Of a stretch of DNA of 64,000 nt, positions 1 through 11,292 are shown piece after piece. Source of the stretch: Lucinisca nassula (Eukaryota > Mollusca > Bivalvia > Lucinida > Lucinidae); NCBI GenBank assembly GCA_963580285.1, contig CAUZLF010000193.1, forward strand, positions 1 to 64,000. The letters run 5' to 3'. A model generated the notes under the pieces. The model was not told where the DNA came from. It saw only the letters and a list, made by a program, of their open reading frames with translations, and made no database searches. The position numbers were made by a program, and so were the translations under genes. How positions within the stretch are numbered: position 1 is the first letter of the stretch; the number at the start of each line of letters is the position of its first letter.

Positions 1-552
1 GATCGCAATAAATGCCAATCACGTCTGGTAGTTCGTTTCGCATTGAAAAAAAAAGCTATCAGAGAGGCAGTTTATAAGTGCTTGATGAACCGTTTATCTG
101 ACGTCGTCATTAGATGTATGTTTGTATTGGAGTTTAACGGCCCAGTCAACACTATTAAGGTCATTATGAGCAGGTCAATTTACCTATTCACACTTTTCCT
201 GGACAAGCTTATCCGTGAACTGTTAAGACACGTAAGAATGCTGCAGGAATCAAGTCGCGTCCGTCTGATGATCAGTCTGAAATACATTCTACTGCGCTAC
301 AATACTAGGACCCCATATAAGCAAAAAGGTATGGAAATTCACATATATGTATTAATAACCATCGGGACAACAGCAAATGTAAAACCATAAATAACCCACT
401 TTACTACTTGCTTACGTAGTTTAAATCCCATGAAATCTGTGAAAACCTTTGTTCTAATGATGTATCTTTTTGTAAGCTATGAACACGTCGTAGAACTGAA
501 AAGGTAAGAATGTACAAAGTTTTTCTAAGCGATACTAGCTATTTTGAACGCG
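1..552. other. No recognised feature
   Basis: AT-rich sequence. The 115-codon open stretch at 43-390 has no motif I recognise and lies among repeats, so I do not call it a gene. Confidence 0.5.
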
Positions 553-745
553 CCTATATATAGTTCTGACCCCTATAACCCCGTTCTTGAAACACACAAT
601 GTAACACAAATGAGTAAGATTTAAGAAGCGGTTCTAACGAGCACACTAAACCTATGTTTGAAGTAAAAATAAGAAAAGTATCATAAATTTTCATCAGATT
701 TGAAAGATTGCAGTATGTCACCCGGGTGTGTTATCGTAATGGGTA
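553..745 (-). mobile_element. Palindromic MITE family M1, partial copy
   Basis: This copy shares several landmarks with the fuller copies near 10.0, 21.5 and 54.1 kb. They are a CCCCTATAACCCC block, GCGGTTCTAACGAGCAC, a block resembling the ATAAGAAAA stretch, TTTTCATCAG, and GGGTGTGTTATCGTAATGG at one end. The central palindrome (GTTAGAACCGCCTC facing GAGGCGGTTCTAAC) is only half present here. There is no coding capacity. A second partial copy follows at about 893-1110. Confidence 0.6.
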
Positions 746-892
746 AGTAAATAAACAGGCAAATAAATTATTAAATAAACAATTAAGAGTTATATGGAAA
801 CATGTGAAATGCCATTTTAAACGACAAGGAACAACCGAACAACGCAAATCAGAATAAAATACCAGGAATACATACAGTTTTGATTAAACCGT

Positions 893-1110
893 CCCATATC
901 TATCACTTCATCATGAAAACACACCAACACCCAATTAAACCCGATTTTTACATAGTAAAACTGGGGTTTAGAGGGGGTAAGCATTATTTTTCTTATTTCT
1001 GCTTAAAATATAGATTGTTTTGAGCGGAAACATGAATAAATTGTTAGAAATTTTTATCTGAAAATTTTCATTCTTTGGTGGTACTTTAATAGGCGTGTGA
1101 TGAGAGGCGG
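893..1110 (+). mobile_element. MITE family M1, partial copy
   Basis: It carries CCCAATTAAACCCGATTTTT, AAAACTGGGGTTTAGAGGGG, CTTATTTCTGCTTAAAATATAG and TAGGCGTGTG in M1 order, but the central palindrome is lost. It is non-coding. Confidence 0.5.
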
Positions 1111-1140
1111 TTGGGAACAAAAATATATTTCACTTTAGCA

Positions 1141-1204
1141 GACAGTGTAGACCCGGATCAGATGCCACGTTCTGAGGCGTCTGATCTGGGTCCACTCTGT
1201 GCTA
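1141..1204. repeat. GATCAGACGCC palindrome (family P)
   Basis: CAGTGTAGACCCGGATCAGA faces TCTGATCTGGGTCCACTCTG around a short centre (ACGTTCTG), so the single strand would fold into one long hairpin. Related palindromes occur near 11.48, 23.0, 32.73, 39.55, 40.87 and 61.46 kb. Confidence 0.65.
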
Positions 1205-1282
1205 ATGCCACAAAATATAAGAAGCTATGCGTATTTAGGTTAACTTATATGTTGCCCTTCATCATAGTTTTCTTGTCGTTTG

Positions 1283-1590
1283 CCGGACCCCGTCTGTCGA
1301 GGCTTGAAGAAATAAATGGGCTGCATGATGCTTCCACGCAGAACTGAATTCGACTGTACACAAATACTGGTAAACTGCTTGGAGGATCTGAGCCTGCCCA
1401 GGAAAAGCGGTGCGAGTCAGACCGCCCATGCTTATAAATCCTATTGGTTTCATTGGGCAGCAGGGATTGAGATGTCATTTCGTCTCAATGTCGGGTAAAA
1501 GTTCCACAAAATTGGAAGCGATGCCTCCAAAATGACCTAAATAGTGTTGACGGGGACGTTAAATATCAAATATAAAAAATAAATCAAACA
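1283..1590 (+). mobile_element. SINE family S1, full-length but diverged
   Basis: An approximately 300-bp short interspersed element. Shared landmarks in order are GGCTTGAAGAAATA, GGGCTGCATGATGCTTCCAC, CTGGTAAACTGCTT, CTATTGGTTTCATTGGGC, CTCAATGTCGGGTAAAAG, and the 3' end GTGTTGACGGGGACGTTAAA followed by an A-rich tail. The same element recurs at least 12 times. Other copies have 10-14 bp target duplications, which identify it as a retroposed element. I found no clear tRNA-like head. Confidence 0.75.
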
Positions 1591-2040
1591 ATTCTTGTCG
1601 TTTGGGATCATTCATTTCATTGAGGATGTTTGAACATATCTGATGGTCACTGAGGAGGCCTACTTGGCCGAAACTAGCTTGTCTGGCCCAGGATACTCCA
1701 TACTTTTTCCTGCTACGGTGTTCTTCTGGTTTCCAAAAGATAACCCTTTTGTCGGACATATCTAACTCACCAGCTATTTTAAAGGGAATGTGTGGCGGCG
1801 GTAAAAAGTCTCCCAGCCCTTCATCACAGTGTAGTTTATATTTTCTTGTCCTTTAGGATCATTCATTTCATTGTGGAATTTTGAGGTCACTGATGAGGAC
1901 TTATTGGCCGAAACTAGCAAGTCTGGCCCAGAAAAACTTGTACATGCCATACATTTAACTGCTGCAGTGTATTCCTTGCTTCCAAAGGATAACCATTTTA
2001 CAGAACAAGAAGAAAGAGGGTGTTTCCCTGAAAATGGCCA
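1591..2040. repeat. Unknown dispersed repeat U1, two tandem copies
   Basis: Two related stretches (about 1594-1765 and 1845-2012) share TTCTTGTC, GGATCATTCATTTCATTG, TTGGCCGAAACTAGC, GTCTGGCCCAG and TTCCAAA(A)GATAACC. Shorter related pieces lie at about 20645-20775 and 31785-31850. On the minus strand the first copy encodes a 66-codon open stretch that is not conserved in frame in the second. I cannot assign a family; it may be a decayed coding repeat or an old non-coding one. Confidence 0.5.
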
Positions 2041-2784
2041 TGACGACTAAGTATCCAAAATAAAACAATATTACCAGGACATACTGTTTATGTATAGACT
2101 ATTTTGTTCCTTTTTTAGCTCACCTGTCACGTAGTGACAAGGTGAGCTTTTGTGATCACATTTCGTCTGTGGTCCGTGCGTCCGTGCGTAAACAATTTCT
2201 TGTCCGCACGATAGCATCTTCATTTATGATTTGATTTTAACCAGACTTGCACAAAACTTGCACACAACCATGAGATCTGGGTTCCGTTCTTGAACCAGCC
2301 ATATCCCATCATGTGTTACGGTGTTACGGCCCCTGAAAGCGCAAAAATTGCCTATTTTGGTCTTGTCCGCACGATAGCATCTTCAGTTATGATTTGATTT
2401 TAACCAGACTTGCACACAACTTGTACCACCATGAGATCTGGGTTCCTTTCTTGAAACAGCCATATCCCTTATGTGTTTTGGCGTAACGGCCCCTGAAAAG
2501 GCAAACATTGCCTAGTTTGGTCTTGTCTGCATGATAGCTGTTACATTTATGATTTGATTTTAACTAAACTTGCACACATTTTGTACCACGACAAACTATC
2601 TCGGTCAAGTTCGAATAGGGGTCAATAAGTAGGTCAGTAGGTCAAATCAGAAAAAAAACCTTGTGAAGACACTAGAGGCCACAGTTTTTGGTACGATCAT
2701 CATCAAACTTGCCCAGAATAATCATCTTGACAATATCTCAGTCAAGTTCGAATATGGATGTTGTCGGGACAAAAAGTATGTCAG

Positions 2785-3080
2785 TTTTGTTTGATTTGAG
2801 GTTTAACGTCCCCGTCAACACTGTAAAAGTCATTTTGGAGACGTTGCTTTCAATTTTGTGGGACTTTTACCCGACATTGAGATGAAATGACATCTCAAGC
2901 CCTGTCGCCAATGAAACCAATAGAGATTATAAGCATGGACGGTCCGCCTCGCACCGCGGTTCCTGGACAGGCTTAGATCCTCTAAGCGGTTCACCAGTAC
3001 TAGTGTGCGGGCCGGATTCAGCTCTGCGTGGAAGCATCATGCAGCCCATATATTTCTTCAAGCCCCTATGGGCAGGGGCC
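2785..3080 (-). mobile_element. SINE S1 nested in element A, perfect target duplication
   Basis: A complete S1 copy in minus orientation. It is flanked by a perfect 12-bp direct repeat, AAAGTATGTCAG, at 2773-2784 and 3081-3092. That duplication is part of the host array unit, so both ends of the insertion are exact. The 3' tail side reads TTTGTTTGATTTGAGG on the plus strand. Confidence 0.9.
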
Positions 3081-4000
3081 AAAGTATGTCAGTAGGTCAA
3101 ATCATAGAAAACTTTCTGAACACACTGGAGGCCACAATTTATGTCCAATCATCATCAAACTTGCTCAGAATGATCATTTTGATCATATCTTGGTCACGTT
3201 TGAATATGGATCATGTCGGGTCAAAAAGTAGGTCAGTAGGTCAAATCACAGAAAAACCTTGTGAACACACTAGAGGCCACAGTTTTTGTTCAATCATCAT
3301 CAAACTTGCCCAGAATGATTATCTTTACAATATCTCGGTCAAGTACGAATATGAGTTATGTCAGGTCAAAAAGTAGGTCAGTAGGTCAAATCATAGAAAA
3401 ACCTTGTGAACACACTAGAGACCAGCTTTGGTACGATCATCAGCAAACTTGCTCAGAATGATCATCTTGATGATATCTTGGCCACGTTCGAATATGGGTC
3501 ATGGCAGGTCAAAAAGTAGGTCAGTAGGTCCAATCACAGGAAAACCTTGTGAACACACTAGAGGCCACAGTTTTGGTCCAATCATCATCAAACTTGCTCA
3601 GAATGACAGTCTTGACAATATCTCGGTCAAGTTCGAATACGGGTTATGTCAGGTCAAAAAGTAAGTCATTAGGTCAAATCATAGAAAAACCTTCTGAACA
3701 CACAAGAGGCCACAGTTTAGGTCTGATTGTCATCAAACTTGCCCAGAATGATCATCTTTCTAATATCTGAGTCAAGTTCGAGTATGGGACATGTTGGTCC
3801 AAAACGTAGGTCAGTAGATAAAATCATAGAAAACCCCCTGAAAACAGTAGAGGCCACAGTTTTGGTCCGATCATCACCAAACTTGCTCAAAATGATCATT
3901 TGACAGTATCTCAGTTAATTTCGAATATGGGTCATATCTGGTCAGTAAGTAGGTCAGTAGGTCACAGTGTTGAAAAACCTCGTGGACACACTAGAGGCCC

Positions 4001-4279
4001 CCGGCCCCCGCCCATAGGGGCTTGGAGAAATATATGGGCTGCATGATGCTTCCACGCAGATCTGAATCCGGCCCGCACACTAGTGCTGGTAAACCGCTAA
4101 GCCTGTCCAGGAACCGCGGTGCGAGGCGGGCCGTCATGCTAATAAACCCTATTGGTTTATTGGACGACAGGGCTTGAGATGTCATTTCATCTCAATGTCG
4201 GGTAAAAGTCCCACAAAATTGGAAGCAACGTCTTTACAGTGTTGACGGGGTCGTTAAACCTCAAATCAAACAAAAACAA
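4001..4279 (+). mobile_element. SINE S1 nested in element A, perfect target duplication
   Basis: A complete S1 copy running from CCGGCCCCCGCCCATAGGGG to CTCAAATCAAACAAAAACAA. It is bounded by a 13-bp direct repeat, ACACTAGAGGCCC, at 3988-4000 and 4280-4292. It lies in the same array as the previous copy but in the opposite orientation. Confidence 0.9.
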
Positions 4280-4859
4280 ACACTAGAGGCCCCAGTTTTA
4301 GTCCGATCATCATCAAACTTGCTCAGAATGTGATTATCTTGATAATATCTGGGTCAAGTTCGAATATGGGTCATGTCGGGTCAAAAAGAAGGTCAGCAGT
4401 CAGATCATAGAAAAACGTTTTGAACAGTCTAAGAGGCCACAGTTTTAGTCCAATCATCATAAAACTTGCTCAGAATGATCATCTGGACAATATCTCGGTT
4501 AAGTTTGAATATGGGTCATGTCAAATCAAAAAGTAGATCAGTAGGTTATTTTGTCATAATTTTTAATCGTTCGAGATAGAGCCTTCATATTTGGCATTTA
4601 GGTTCCTTGTGACAAGGGCTTCCCACTCATATAAAGATTTGATCTGTGACCTTGACCTGTGACCTACTGTATCATAACTTTTGAACCATATGAGCTGGAG
4701 CCTTCATATTTTGCATGTATGTTCCTTGTGACAAGATTTTCTCAACCATTCAAAACTTTTGAGCCATGACTTTGACCTTTGACCTACTTTGTCATAGTTT
4801 TTGAAGCATTTAAGATACAGCCTTCATATTTGGCATATATATTTCTTTATAGAAGTGAG

Positions 4860-5012
4860 TGTTTGAGTTTGAGTTTCATCAACAGCTAAGGTCATACAGT
4901 GATGGGACTTCTGTTTACAGACCAATCTGAAAGTCTGGAGAAGCCTGGGATTGATCCTGCTAACCCTGGTTTACAAGGCAAGTAGCATGGCCACTTCACC
5001 ATGAAGGCTTCT
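4860..5012 (-). mobile_element. tRNA-derived SINE family S2
   Basis: On the minus strand the head reads AAGCCTTCATGGTGAAGTGG (A-box-like) and then GGATCAATCCC (B-box-like). The body is CTTCTCCAGACTTTCAGATT. The same head and body recur near 11.1, 43.3, 44.9, 52.8 and 60.9 kb. It is non-coding. Confidence 0.65.
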
Positions 5013-5650
5013 AAACTTCATTGGAATGTTGTGTAGATGACCCTCTGGGAAAATAGCATAACGATTAACAAATGGTCACAAGAGCTAACAATAGAAAAAA
5101 AACATTGTAAATTTGCTTCAAATGCGAACTCCTCAACCTTTGGGCCAATTGGATTTAAAACTTCACAGGAATGTTGCTTAGGTGACTCCCTACCAAAATA
5201 GTTAAAACCCATTCCACTCCAATGAACAAGATGGCTGCCAGAGCTTAAAATAATAAAAAAAATCTTCAAACAGCAATTCCTTCTGTACCCTTGGGCCAGT
5301 TTCATTCAAACTCCGAAGTAATGTTGCTTAGATGACCCTCTACCAAAAAGGCTAAAACAGTCCCGCTCCAATGAACAAAATGGCCACCGGAGCTAAAAAT
5401 AGAAAAAATATTGTAAATTTGACTCAAATGTGAACCCCTCCTAAACCCTAAGGCCAATTTGATTAAAACTTCACAGGAATGATGCCTAGGTTACTCCCTA
5501 CCAAATAAGCTAGAATCACTCTGCTGATGAACAAGATGGTCACCATAGCTAATAATAGAATGTACTCGAGACGGTGACACACAGGTGAGCGAACCAAGGC
5601 CCTGTGTGCCCTCTTGTTCTGATCCTCATATTACACACAGTGGATTTTTT

Positions 5651-7080
5651 TTCGCGCCTGCTAGTAGCATGGCGCGATAAAGGCATCCGGTTTTTCGTCC
5701 GTCCGTTTGTCTGTTTGTCAAGGCGTCAACATTTGCGACTAACCTGGCGTTCACCCAAAAGGTCAAGTTTATTTCTCAAGAACTATAAGAGCTTCATTAA
5801 TGACACTTGTCACAAACTTGTATCATGGGATGGCAACTTAAATGCAAGCATCCATATTTGACCTTGACCTATATTTTATGGGCCACTGACTTTGTAAAAT
5901 AGTGCGAGCACCATAGCGTTCACTCTACCGTTCAAGTTCATATATCAAGAACTATAAGATCTTCATTTATGACACTTGGCACAATCTTGTATCTGGGGAT
6001 GGGAACTTAAATGCAAGCATCCATATTTGACATTGACCTTCATTTTAATGGGTCACTGACTTTGTAAAATATTGCGAACACCCTAGCGTTCACACTAATG
6101 GTCAAGTTTATTTCTCAAGACCTATAAGAGCTTCATATATGACACTTGCTGGGGATGGCAACTTAAATACAAGCATCCATATTTGACCTTGACCTACATT
6201 TTAAGGGCCAGTGACTTTGTAAAATATTGCGACCACCCTAGCGTTCACCCTAATAGTCAAGTTCAGATCTCAAGAATTATAAGAGCTTCATTTATGCCAC
6301 TTAGCACAAACTTGTATCTGGGGATGGCAACTTAAATGCAAGCATCCATATGTGATCATGATCTACATTTTATGGGTCACTGACTTTGTAAAATATTGCG
6401 AACACCATAGCTTTCACCCTAATAGTCAAGTTTATTTCTCAAGAACAATAAGAGCTTCATTAATGACACTTGGCACAAACTTGTATCTGGGGATGGCAAC
6501 TTAAATGCAAGCATCCTTATTTGACCTTGACCTATATTTTATGGACCACTGACTTTGTAAAATATTGCGACCACCCTAGCGTTCACCCTAATGGTCAAGT
6601 TCATATCTCAATAACTATAAGAGCTTCATTAATGACACTTGGCACAAACTTTTATCTGGGGATGGCAACTTAAATGCAAGCATCCATATTTGACCTCGAC
6701 CTACATTTATGGGCCACTGACTTTGTAAGATATTGCGACCACTCTAGCGTTCAGCCTAATGGTCAAGTTCATATCTCAAGAACTATAAGAGATTCATTTA
6801 TGACACTTGGCACAAACTTGTATCTGGGGATGGCAACTTAAATGCAAGCATCCATATTTGACCTTGACCTACATTTTATGGATCACACTAGCGTTCACCC
6901 TAATGGTTAAATTCATTTCTCAAAAATTATTAGAGCTTTATTAATGATACTTAATACAAGCTTGCATTTAAGAATGGCAACATTTATGCAAGCATCTATG
7001 TTTGACCTTGACCTAGATGTCATTGTTCGGTGACTTTGCGCCACCATAGGCGCGACCTACCACTTGGCGGAAATCTTGTT
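5651..7080 (+). mobile_element. Tandem-repeat element family C (Helentron-like)
   Basis: It starts TTCGCGCCTGCTAGTAGC followed by TCCGTCCGTTTGTCTG. The interior is about eight units of 140-180 bp, each with CAAGAACTATAAGAGCTTCA, GGGGATGGCAACTTAAATGC, GACCTTGACCTACATTTTA and TGCGACCACCCTAGCG. The 3' end has the inverted partner AGGCGCGA (perfect 8-bp match to TCGCGCCT) interleaved with a hairpin (TAGG/CCTA, GCCA/TGGC), and ends CTTGTT at 7075-7080. It contains no protein-coding sequence. Confidence 0.72.
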
Positions 7081-7139
7081 ATTTTTTTTACGAAGTTATT
7101 TTAAGAAATATTTTTCTACAATATTGAATCAGAGAATAA

Positions 7140-7473
7140 ATATGGCCCCTGCCAATCGAGGCTTGGAGAAATAGATTGGGCTGCAATATGCTTCCACGCA
7201 GAGCTTAAACCGACCGCACATGAGTACTAGTAAATCGCTTAGAAGGTCTAAGCCTGCCCAGGCAAAGTGGTGCGAATCAGACCATCCATGCATATAAACC
7301 CTTATGGTTTCATTGGACGGCAGGCATTGAGATGTCATTTCATCCCAATCTCGGATATAAGTCGCACAAAATTGGAAGCATGTCTCCAAAATGACCTAAC
7401 TAGCACTGACGGAGACGCTAAAACCTAAAATCACCTAAATCAAACAAGCAAACCTCAAATGAAACAAAGAAAA
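7140..7473 (+). mobile_element. SINE S1 with target duplication
   Basis: A diverged S1 copy (GGCTTGGAGAAATAGATTGG through ACGGAGACGCTAAAACC and an A-rich tail). It is bounded by CAGAGAATAA at 7130-7139 and 7474-7483. It landed just downstream of element C. Confidence 0.75.
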
Positions 7474-7483
7474 CAGAGAATAA

Positions 7484-7865
7484 TAGTTGGTAAACATGTA
7501 TTATACAAGAAAGGAGTTTAAAGATTCTGGATCTCATTATTTTTTAGCATATGAGGTAATTTAATTTAAAAATATTACATAATCTCGGACTTTACTACAT
7601 TAAAGGGATCAGGATTTCCATAGTTTTCAGTTTTGGGGGTTATAATGAAACTACACTGTAAGTTTGTAGAAAATCATGGAAGCCCATTTTTGCTTGCTAC
7701 AGCCAACATCATCTCAAATTCAAAAACATGAAAAATGTGGCCGAACGGACAAACGTACGAACTGAAATTGTGTGTTGTGTTTAAATTTTGAAGATAATAT
7801 GTATAACGAATTGCAACATGTAACTTAAAGTTGAGTTTGACTGGGACGTGGGCCACCTTTCTGGT
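7484..7865. other. No recognised feature
   Basis: AT-rich spacer between an S1 SINE and the LINE relic. The stretch 7700-7770 (AACATGAAAAATGTGGCCGA, CGGACAAACGTACG) resembles 9905-9945 after the LINE, so it may be part of a dispersed repeat. Confidence 0.4.
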
Positions 7866-9529
7866 GAACCACCAGTGGATGGCCGCCGAACCCTATCACT
7901 ATTGACATGGTTAAGAAGGCTATCTCTCAGATGGAGGCTGGCAAAGCACGGGACCAACAGTCATAGTGGTGGAGATGATAAGAGCAGCAGGTGATGCGGA
8001 TGGCTCAACGATCTGTGACCTTGCAGCTTCGATCGTCCGTGATGGCAAGATACAATCTGACAGGGTACAGAGGTCCATAGTCTGTTTCTACAAGGGCAAG
8101 GATGATGCACTGGACAGGAACAACTACCGTGGTCTCAAGCCGACAGAACAGGTCATGAAAGTCCTGGAGAGGATTGTGGATGGCCTAATTGGACCGTTTT
8201 CGACCCAGGAAGAGGCACAACAGACGCAATATTTGTTGTAATACAGCTGCAAGAATAGTATCTGGTGTCCAACGAGACTCTACATGGCTTTCGTAGACAT
8301 GAAGAAGGGATTTGATCGAGTACCTCGGAAAGTCATCTGGAGAGAGCACTAAGAAAAATTTGAGTGAATGAGAGGATTGTGCGACTGGTCCAGGGGATGT
8401 ATGCTTATGCTCGGAGCAATGTCCGTGTTGGTGATGGTTATAGTGCAGAGTTTGAAGTGAAGGTTGGTGTTCATCAAGGCTCTGTTCTCAGCCCACCGCT
8501 TTTCATCATTTTGCTTGGAGCCTTGTCATGCGAGTTCCGCTCTGGAGTTCCCTTGGAGGACCTGTATGACCTGGTCATCATAGCTGAATCACTCGAGGAA
8601 TGTGTCAGGAGGCTCTTAACTGAGAAAGAAGCAATGGAGGCGAAATGGCTGAGAGTAAATGCAGGAAAGACGAAGTTCATGATCTGTGGTACAGGCCTGG
8701 ACCTCCTGCAGAGTACGGGTCAGTTCCTATGTGCTGCATGTCGCACTGGAGTGGGCAACAACAGTAATTTTTGCAATGGCTGCAGGTTCTGGGTGCACAG
8801 GAAATGCAGTGGGCTCAAGCGCTTGGCAGAGGACCCTGATTACAGGTGTACACAGTGCCAAGGAGCTGCACACTACTTAGATGGCAGATCACAGAGAGTC
8901 GGACCTGACAAGCTAGAAGTAGTAGCTTCCTTGTGCTACTTAGGTGACATGCTCTCAGCAACGGGTGGTTATGATCTTTTGACCACATCACGTGTGAAAA
9001 CAGAAATTCAAGGAGCTGCTGCCAGTGCTCTCTTACCGCCATCTCTTGTTCAAGACACGCGGTCGTGTGTACAGCTCTTGTGTGCGGAGCGCAATGCCCC
9101 ATGCCAGTGTGACTTGGCTATTGACAAAGTCAAACCCCCAGCGTCTGCAATGGAAACACAGGGCAATGATCAGACAGATCTGCAATGTCAAGCCACAGGA
9201 CACTGTCACCATCAGGTTCAGTTAGCTACTTGCACGGCATGGCATTGAGGACCTGGACCTCATCCTAAAAGAAAGAAGGTCCCGCTGGTATGAACACGTG
9301 GAATCCTGGTCCAACGGCCCAGTCAAGACTGCCTGTAACATGACCTGGAAGTGGCTGACAGAGAGAGATTACAGAGAGCGAAAGCTCTACGCTACCGACC
9401 CTCATGATATACAAACCTTGAGATCTGGTGTGCGATCTGACATGCCTGCAGCAAACCGGATACCTAAAAGGGGGCCCTTTTATATGTGGCTGTTGTCCCT
9501 GTACCTTCACGTTAATCAAAACTCCGATA

Positions 9530-9576
<47 letters not shown>

Positions 9577-9600
9577 AACGATGATGATGATGATGATCAA
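7866..9600 (+). pseudogene. LINE-type reverse transcriptase relic with embedded zinc finger
   Basis: A decayed non-LTR retrotransposon ORF. Recognisable blocks are MVKKAISQMEAGKA near 7910, YKGKDDALDRNNYRGLK at 8088-8138, YMAFVDMKKGFDRVPRKVIW near 8280-8340, and RLVQGMYAYARSNVRVGDGY at 8385-8444. These are followed by VHQGSVLSPPLFI and LVIIAES. The catalytic box expected as YADD is deleted: the frame reads LYDLVIIAES, about two codons short. C-terminal to the RT core, residues CAACRTG, CNGC, HRKC and CTQC form a C2...C2...HxxC...C2 PHD-like finger. Frame shifts occur between about 8240 and 8364 and near 9040, and the closing WYEHVES block is in another frame. From general knowledge, bivalve elements of this type keep one continuous ORF, so this copy is dead. 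Clade (RTE-like or another) is not certain. Confidence 0.8.
9525..9597 (+). repeat. (GAT)n microsatellite, probable LINE 3' tail
   Basis: Nearly pure GAT repeat with one imperfection, starting immediately after the end of the LINE relic. Some LINE clades end in short tandem repeats rather than poly(A), so I read it as the element's tail. The polyaspartate open frame across it is not a gene. Confidence 0.75.
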
Positions 9601-9942
9601 AACTGGGTATGGACAGCCGGATGGTCAGATGGACGGACAGATGAACAGACAGACAGCCCTTTACTTCATATATGCGTATTGTCACTGACAATAAGTACAA
9701 TAATTGGAATATCTATAACAGTTTTCATAATGTTTTCAAATTATGAAGAAGAAAAAAATGCTGAAATTTGATTTTTTGCAAAGGGCCATAAATCTAACAA
9801 AATTTTAGATAGAGTGATATAATTTACTATGAAATTGTGTATTGTTGTTGTCACCTTATATTTAAAGTTTGAAGTTCAAGTGTTTGCAAGTTATTAAGAA
9901 AAAAAGTATGAAAAATGTGGTCGGACGGATGGTCGGGCAGGG

Positions 9943-10195
9943 TGAATACCATTACGATAACACACCCATGTGACACAGTGCAGTTTTCATATCTCCAAAA
10001 TGGCTATTTTTCTCATGAAAATCCGTGATACTTTTTCTTGTTCATACTGCAAACATAGGTTGTGGGTGCACGTTAGAACCACCTCATTAAGGTGGTTCTG
10101 TCGAGTACCCTCAACCCATGTTTTGGAGCAGAAAAAAATAATGTATACCCCTCTTAACCACAGTGTTCTCTAGTAAAGTGGGGTGTAGGTTTTTT
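9943..10195 (+). mobile_element. MITE M1 with central palindrome
   Basis: It starts ACCATTACGATAACACACCC and continues through CAAAATGGCTATTTTTCTCA. The palindrome CGTTAGAACCACCTCATTAA facing GGTGGTTCTGTCGAG follows, then TTTTGGAGCAGAAAAAAATA and GTATACCCCTCTTAACCACA, and finally an AGTAAAGTGGGGT motif. It is non-coding and the best intact M1 copy in the first 20 kb. Confidence 0.7.
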
Positions 10196-10929
10196 TTATT
10201 TCACGGACTTGTTCATTTTATGCTAAAGGGCACCCGCAAAAATTTTGCGGGACCCTAATAATTTGGTCACCATCTCAAACTGGACAAAATAAACAGTTAC
10301 AATATACACTGAAACAAATTAAATTAAAATAATAAATGAATATCTCCTCTTTTCATTAAAAAGAAAAAATCACAGATGAACTAGAGTTGTAAAGCACCAG
10401 TCAGCATCTGGAGGTAATCACCTGCGGTTAGTAATAAATTATGATGGTTGATGGCAGTGGAAAACATGAAACTGTTATTTTAATGATAATTGCTTCTGAT
10501 AAGACCAAGGAAAATTTTGGGAGAATCCGGTTAAAACTTCAGACTGGAACAGCTCATTCTAGCTTTAGAGCAGAAATAAGAAAATTGTTATAACTGTTCC
10601 AATCATTGATTGTAGCGGTGTACTCGTTAGAACGTTAGAACAGCCTCTTTAAGGTTGTTTTAACATGCATACAAATTTACGTTTGGCACATCATATTATT
10701 TCCATTCCTTGTAGATTGTGGGTACTTGTCAGAACCTACAAAATGAGGCATTTCTTAACTTTAAATTGCATTATAAATCTAAGGAGCGGTAATAAGAATA
10801 ACAGTGCTATTTCGGCCACAAACATAGACTGCTTGTACTTAGTAAAAGCGTCTGACTGAGTTGTTTCTAACAAGTACTCACAATCTCTATTAGGAGCAGA
10901 ATAATATTATTTCTGTTCGAAACATAGAT

Positions 10930-10930
<1 letters not shown>
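10196..10930. other. Low-complexity spacer with M1 fragments
   Basis: Pieces of M1 (AGAACGTTAGAACAGCCTCT near 10630, TAGATTGTGGGTACTTGTCA near 10712, CAAGTACTCACAATC near 10869) occur without an intact element. The rest is AT-rich with no gene recognised. Confidence 0.45.

Positions 10931-10933
<3 letters not shown>

Positions 10934-11003
<70 letters not shown>
10934..11003 (+). repeat. (GA)n microsatellite
   Basis: About 70 bp of uninterrupted GA dinucleotide. Confidence 0.98.
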
Positions 11004-11007
<4 letters not shown>

Positions 11008-11135
11008 ATACTCTAGGTCAGACGGAGACAGGACCTTGGCTTAAGGATTCATCCGCAAGTCTAGTGAAACCGGGATCGAAGCAGCGACTTCTGGCTTATA
11101 AGGCGATAAGCATAATCACAACACCGCTGGGTCTT
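11004..11135 (-). mobile_element. tRNA-derived SINE S2
   Basis: The minus strand reads GACCCAGCGGTGTTGTGATT (A-box-like), then GCTTCGATCCCGG (B-box-like), then the S2 body. It is a diverged copy that abuts the GA microsatellite at its 3' side. Confidence 0.6.
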
Positions 11136-11292
11136 CTACGTGATAGTTAGAAGCACCTCAGTAAATGGTTCTAACAAATACCCACAATCTATGTTTTGAG
11201 CAGAGAAAAGAAAATAAGGAAAATAAAATAAATGGTGTTCAAGACATAGTTTTGTGTTATTAAACCGCCTAATTGAGTTGTTTAGATCAGTA

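Larger units (their letters stand above)
2113..5618 (+). mobile_element. Tandem-repeat element family A (Helentron-like, non-autonomous)
   Basis: The 5' end is TTTTAGCTCACCTG with an immediate hairpin (AGCTCACCT facing AGGTGAGCT), then a CCGTGCGTCC-rich stretch. The interior holds three successive arrays: about 130-bp units at 2200-2580, units of about 110-115 bp containing AGGTCAGTAGGTCAAATCA at 2580-4540, and units with GACTCCCTACCAAAATAG at 4990-5560. The 3' end has the inverted partner CAGGTGAGC, a degenerate GGCC...GCC palindrome, and terminal CTTGTT at 5613-5618. There is no coding capacity. Two S1 SINEs and one tRNA-derived SINE are nested inside. The assignment rests on terminal architecture shared with families B, C, E and N; the Helentron relationship is inference. 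Confidence 0.7.

Noticed and set aside
3005..3770. Series of overlapping frames with VQSSSNL-type repeats
   Set aside because: Translations of the family A tandem units.
9298..9771. Polyaspartate protein
   Set aside because: A translation of the (GAT)n tail and the LINE relic.
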